Below, piece after piece: positions 49,340-51,576 of a stretch of 51,576 nucleotides of DNA. The notes under the pieces are model-generated. The model did not search any database and had not been told where the DNA came from. It worked only from the letters and a program-made list of their open reading frames with translations. The translations under genes were made by a program, and so were the position numbers. Each line of letters starts with the position of its first letter. The first letter of the stretch is position 1. Source of the DNA: Prolixibacteraceae bacterium (lineage in GTDB: Bacteria > Bacteroidota > Bacteroidia > Bacteroidales > Prolixibacteraceae); NCBI GenBank assembly GCA_016930365.1, contig JAFGGY010000063.1, positions 1-51,576 on the forward strand. The letters are read 5' to 3'.

Positions 49340-49789
49340 TTATCCGTTTATTTTACTGAAAGCAACAGCATAAAGCTTGATTTGTTTAATCATGGCCAGC
49401 AAACCATTCGAGCGGGTTGGCGATAAATGCTCTTTCAACCCAATGCTGTCGATAAAATGAAAGTCGGTATTCATAATATCCTGCGGCGATTGCTTATTTA
49501 CAACCCGCAAAACCAGCGCTACAAGCCCCTTAACAATTAAGGCATCGCTGTCGCCCCGAAACAGAATCTTCCCTTCGGAATAATCGGCATCAATCCACAC
49601 CTGCGACTGGCATCCACGAATTATGGTTTGCTCTGTTTTAGCCTCATCAGCCATCGATGGTAAATCGTTTCCCATTTCAATTAAATGAGCGTATTTGTCC
49701 ATCCAGTCTTCAAAAAGCGAAAACTCACTAATAATTTCCTGTTGAATTTCTTCAATACCTTGCATAAGCTTACATCTAAAATCAGACAC
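49340..49789 (-). CDS. sufE: SufE family Fe-S sulfur acceptor
   Basis: IRGCQSQVWIDADYSEGKILFRGDSDALIVKGLVALVL; GLKEHLSPTRSNGL. Confidence 0.93.
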   Translation of the reverse strand: MSDFRCKLMQGIEEIQQEIISEFSLFEDWMDKYAHLIEMGNDLPSMADEAKTEQTIIRGCQSQVWIDADYSEGKILFRGDSDALIVKGLVALVLRVVNKQSPQDIMNTDFHFIDSIGLKEHLSPTRSNGLLAMIKQIKLYAVAFSKING

Positions 49790-49816
49790 AAAGGTCTATT
49801 ATTTTTTTGGAAACAT

Positions 49817-49848
49817 GAAAAAAGCGGGTTAAAATTACAACCCACTTA
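49817..49848 (-). terminator. Terminator of glmM
   Basis: AGTGGGTTGTAATTTTAACCCGCTTTTTT on the minus strand. Confidence 0.75.
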
Positions 49849-49860
49849 AAAAAGTTAATA

Positions 49861-51243
49861 TCAACATAATGCTTTGATATCATTCATAATTTGTGTGGCA
49901 ATTTCGTTGGCTTTTTCGGGGCTTTGAGCTTCGGAGTATATCCGGATAATGGGTTCGGTATTTGATTTTCGCAGGTGCACCCATTTATCGGCAAAGTCGA
50001 TTTTCACTCCGTCGATATCGTTCACCTGTTCGTGGCTGTATTTTTCTTTCATTTTTGAAAGAATAAGGTCAACGTCAATTTCGGGTGTGAGTTCAATTTT
50101 ATTTTTCGACATAAAATAGTTTGGATAGCTTGCACGCAGCTCAGAACACTTCATTTTCTTTTCGGCGAGCAAGGTTAAAAACAAGGCGATACCCACCATT
50201 GAATCTCGACCGTAGTGCGAAGCCGGATAAATTACACCACCATTGCCTTCGCCGCCAATAACTGCTTGGGTCGCTTTCATTTTCTCAACTACGTTCACTT
50301 CGCCAACAGCCGCAGCCTGGTATGTTTGTCCGTATTTTTCGGTAACATCGCGCAGCGCACGGGTCGATGACAGATTTGATACTGTGTTACCCGGTGTTTT
50401 CGATAACACATAATCGGACACTGCCACCAGCGTATATTCTTCGTTAAACATCGTGCCGTCTTCGTTTAAAATAACCAAACGGTCAACATCGGGGTCAACC
50501 ACAAAACATACATCAACATTTTCGGTTTTCACGCGGGTTGCAACATCAACCAAATTTTCACTAATGGGCTCTGGGGTATGGGCAAAATAACCACTGGGTT
50601 CGCAATTTATCTCAACAATCTCCGAAACGCCAAGAGCATGCAACAGGGCCGGTACGATAATACCTCCCACCGAATTTACGGCATCAACCGCCACCTTAAA
50701 ATTGGCTGTTTTAATTTTTTCAACATCAACCAGGTTGAGCTTTAATACTTCTGAAATATGAAATTGGGTATAATCTTTATGAACCACGTGCCCTAGTTTA
50801 TCCACATTGGCATAATTGAAACTTTCTTCTTCAGCTATTTTTAATATTTCAGCACCTTCGTCGCCATTCAGGAATTCACCCTTCCCGTTGAGTAATTTCA
50901 AGGCATTCCATTGTTTTGGATTATGGCTGGCTGTGAGTATGATACCCCCGTCGGCTTGTTCAGCCGGCACAGCAATTTCTGTAGTTGGCGTCGATGCCAT
51001 ACCAATGTTAACCACGTTACATCCCATGGCCGTTAACGATGAAACAACCAGCGCACTAACCATTTCGCCCGAGATACGGGCATCGCGGCCAACTACAATT
51101 TTTGCGTTTTGCTTGCCGGCTTTTTGTTGAATAAACGTGGCATAAGCCGAACTGAATTTTACTACATCGAGCGGAGAAAGTCCTTCGCCGGGTTTGCCGC
51201 CAATGGTTCCGCGTATTCCGGATATCGATTTTATAAGTGTCAT
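49861..51243 (-). CDS. glmM: Phosphoglucosamine mutase
   Basis: SISGIRGTIGG, LTASHNPKQWNALKLLNGKGEFL, DPDVDRL; start taken at MTLIKSISG. Confidence 0.9.
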   Translation of the reverse strand: MTLIKSISGIRGTIGGKPGEGLSPLDVVKFSSAYATFIQQKAGKQNAKIVVGRDARISGEMVSALVVSSLTAMGCNVVNIGMASTPTTEIAVPAEQADGGIILTASHNPKQWNALKLLNGKGEFLNGDEGAEILKIAEEESFNYANVDKLGHVVHKDYTQFHISEVLKLNLVDVEKIKTANFKVAVDAVNSVGGIIVPALLHALGVSEIVEINCEPSGYFAHTPEPISENLVDVATRVKTENVDVCFVVDPDVDRLVILNEDGTMFNEEYTLVAVSDYVLSKTPGNTVSNLSSTRALRDVTEKYGQTYQAAAVGEVNVVEKMKATQAVIGGEGNGGVIYPASHYGRDSMVGIALFLTLLAEKKMKCSELRASYPNYFMSKNKIELTPEIDVDLILSKMKEKYSHEQVNDIDGVKIDFADKWVHLRKSNTEPIIRIYSEAQSPEKANEIATQIMNDIKALC

Positions 51244-51399
51244 TTTTGTTGAGTTTTTTATGCTACTGCAAATATACAGGTTATAAATATTTATCAATAT
51301 CTTTTTCGGCTTACATGTAGAAAAATGTCAGTGTTAAGTAGGTTAAACCTATTGATATATAGTGAACGAATTGTGAGTTGATAAGAGAAAGTTATGTAT

Positions 51400-51437
51400 A
51401 AAAAAAGAGCTACATTTTTTAATGTAACTCTTTTTTT
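51400..51437 (-). terminator. Terminator downstream of tRNA-Ala
   Basis: AAAAAAAGAGCTACATT-TTTT-AATGTAACTCTTTTTTT. Confidence 0.8.
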
Positions 51438-51439
51438 AT

Positions 51440-51516
<77 letters not shown>

Positions 51517-51576
51517 CAGTATTAATAATTATGAACGTATCGGGAGTTGAACCGTTGACCTTCCCGAATGCTATCG

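Overview
The window is a Bacteroidetes-type chromosomal segment, inferred from its gene content (DUF4159, DUF2723, DUF4271, DUF4249/TonB and FadL/OmpP1 proteins, tandem rhomboids next to mutL) and TAnnTTTG-like promoter boxes. Most of it is ordinary housekeeping sequence: pgk, rsmE, ppk2, mutL, yifB/comM, hemD, dprA, aroB, aroA, photolyase, ald, sufE, glmM and a tRNA-Ala. I found no CRISPR array, prophage or complete IS element. The main signals are outside or between genes. (1) Six copies of a 114-138 bp intergenic element (one expanded to ~364 bp) with ~13-bp inverted ends CAATAGT(T/A)CGTTA, which looks like a MITE family; one copy contains a 15/8-bp minisatellite and one fills the aroA-photolyase gap and supplies the aroA stop. 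(2) Two tandem Ile/Val/Ala-rich leader-peptide attenuators precede an aminotransferase gene. (3) A PemK/MazF-like toxin-antitoxin pair splits aroB from aroA and is bracketed by a ~33-bp direct duplication of the aroB 3' end. (4) A fossil of the OmpP1/FadL gene, with its upstream region fused to an internal CDS piece at a 6-bp microhomology, lies ~6.5 kb from the intact gene. All similarities were judged by eye; no searches or folding programs were run.
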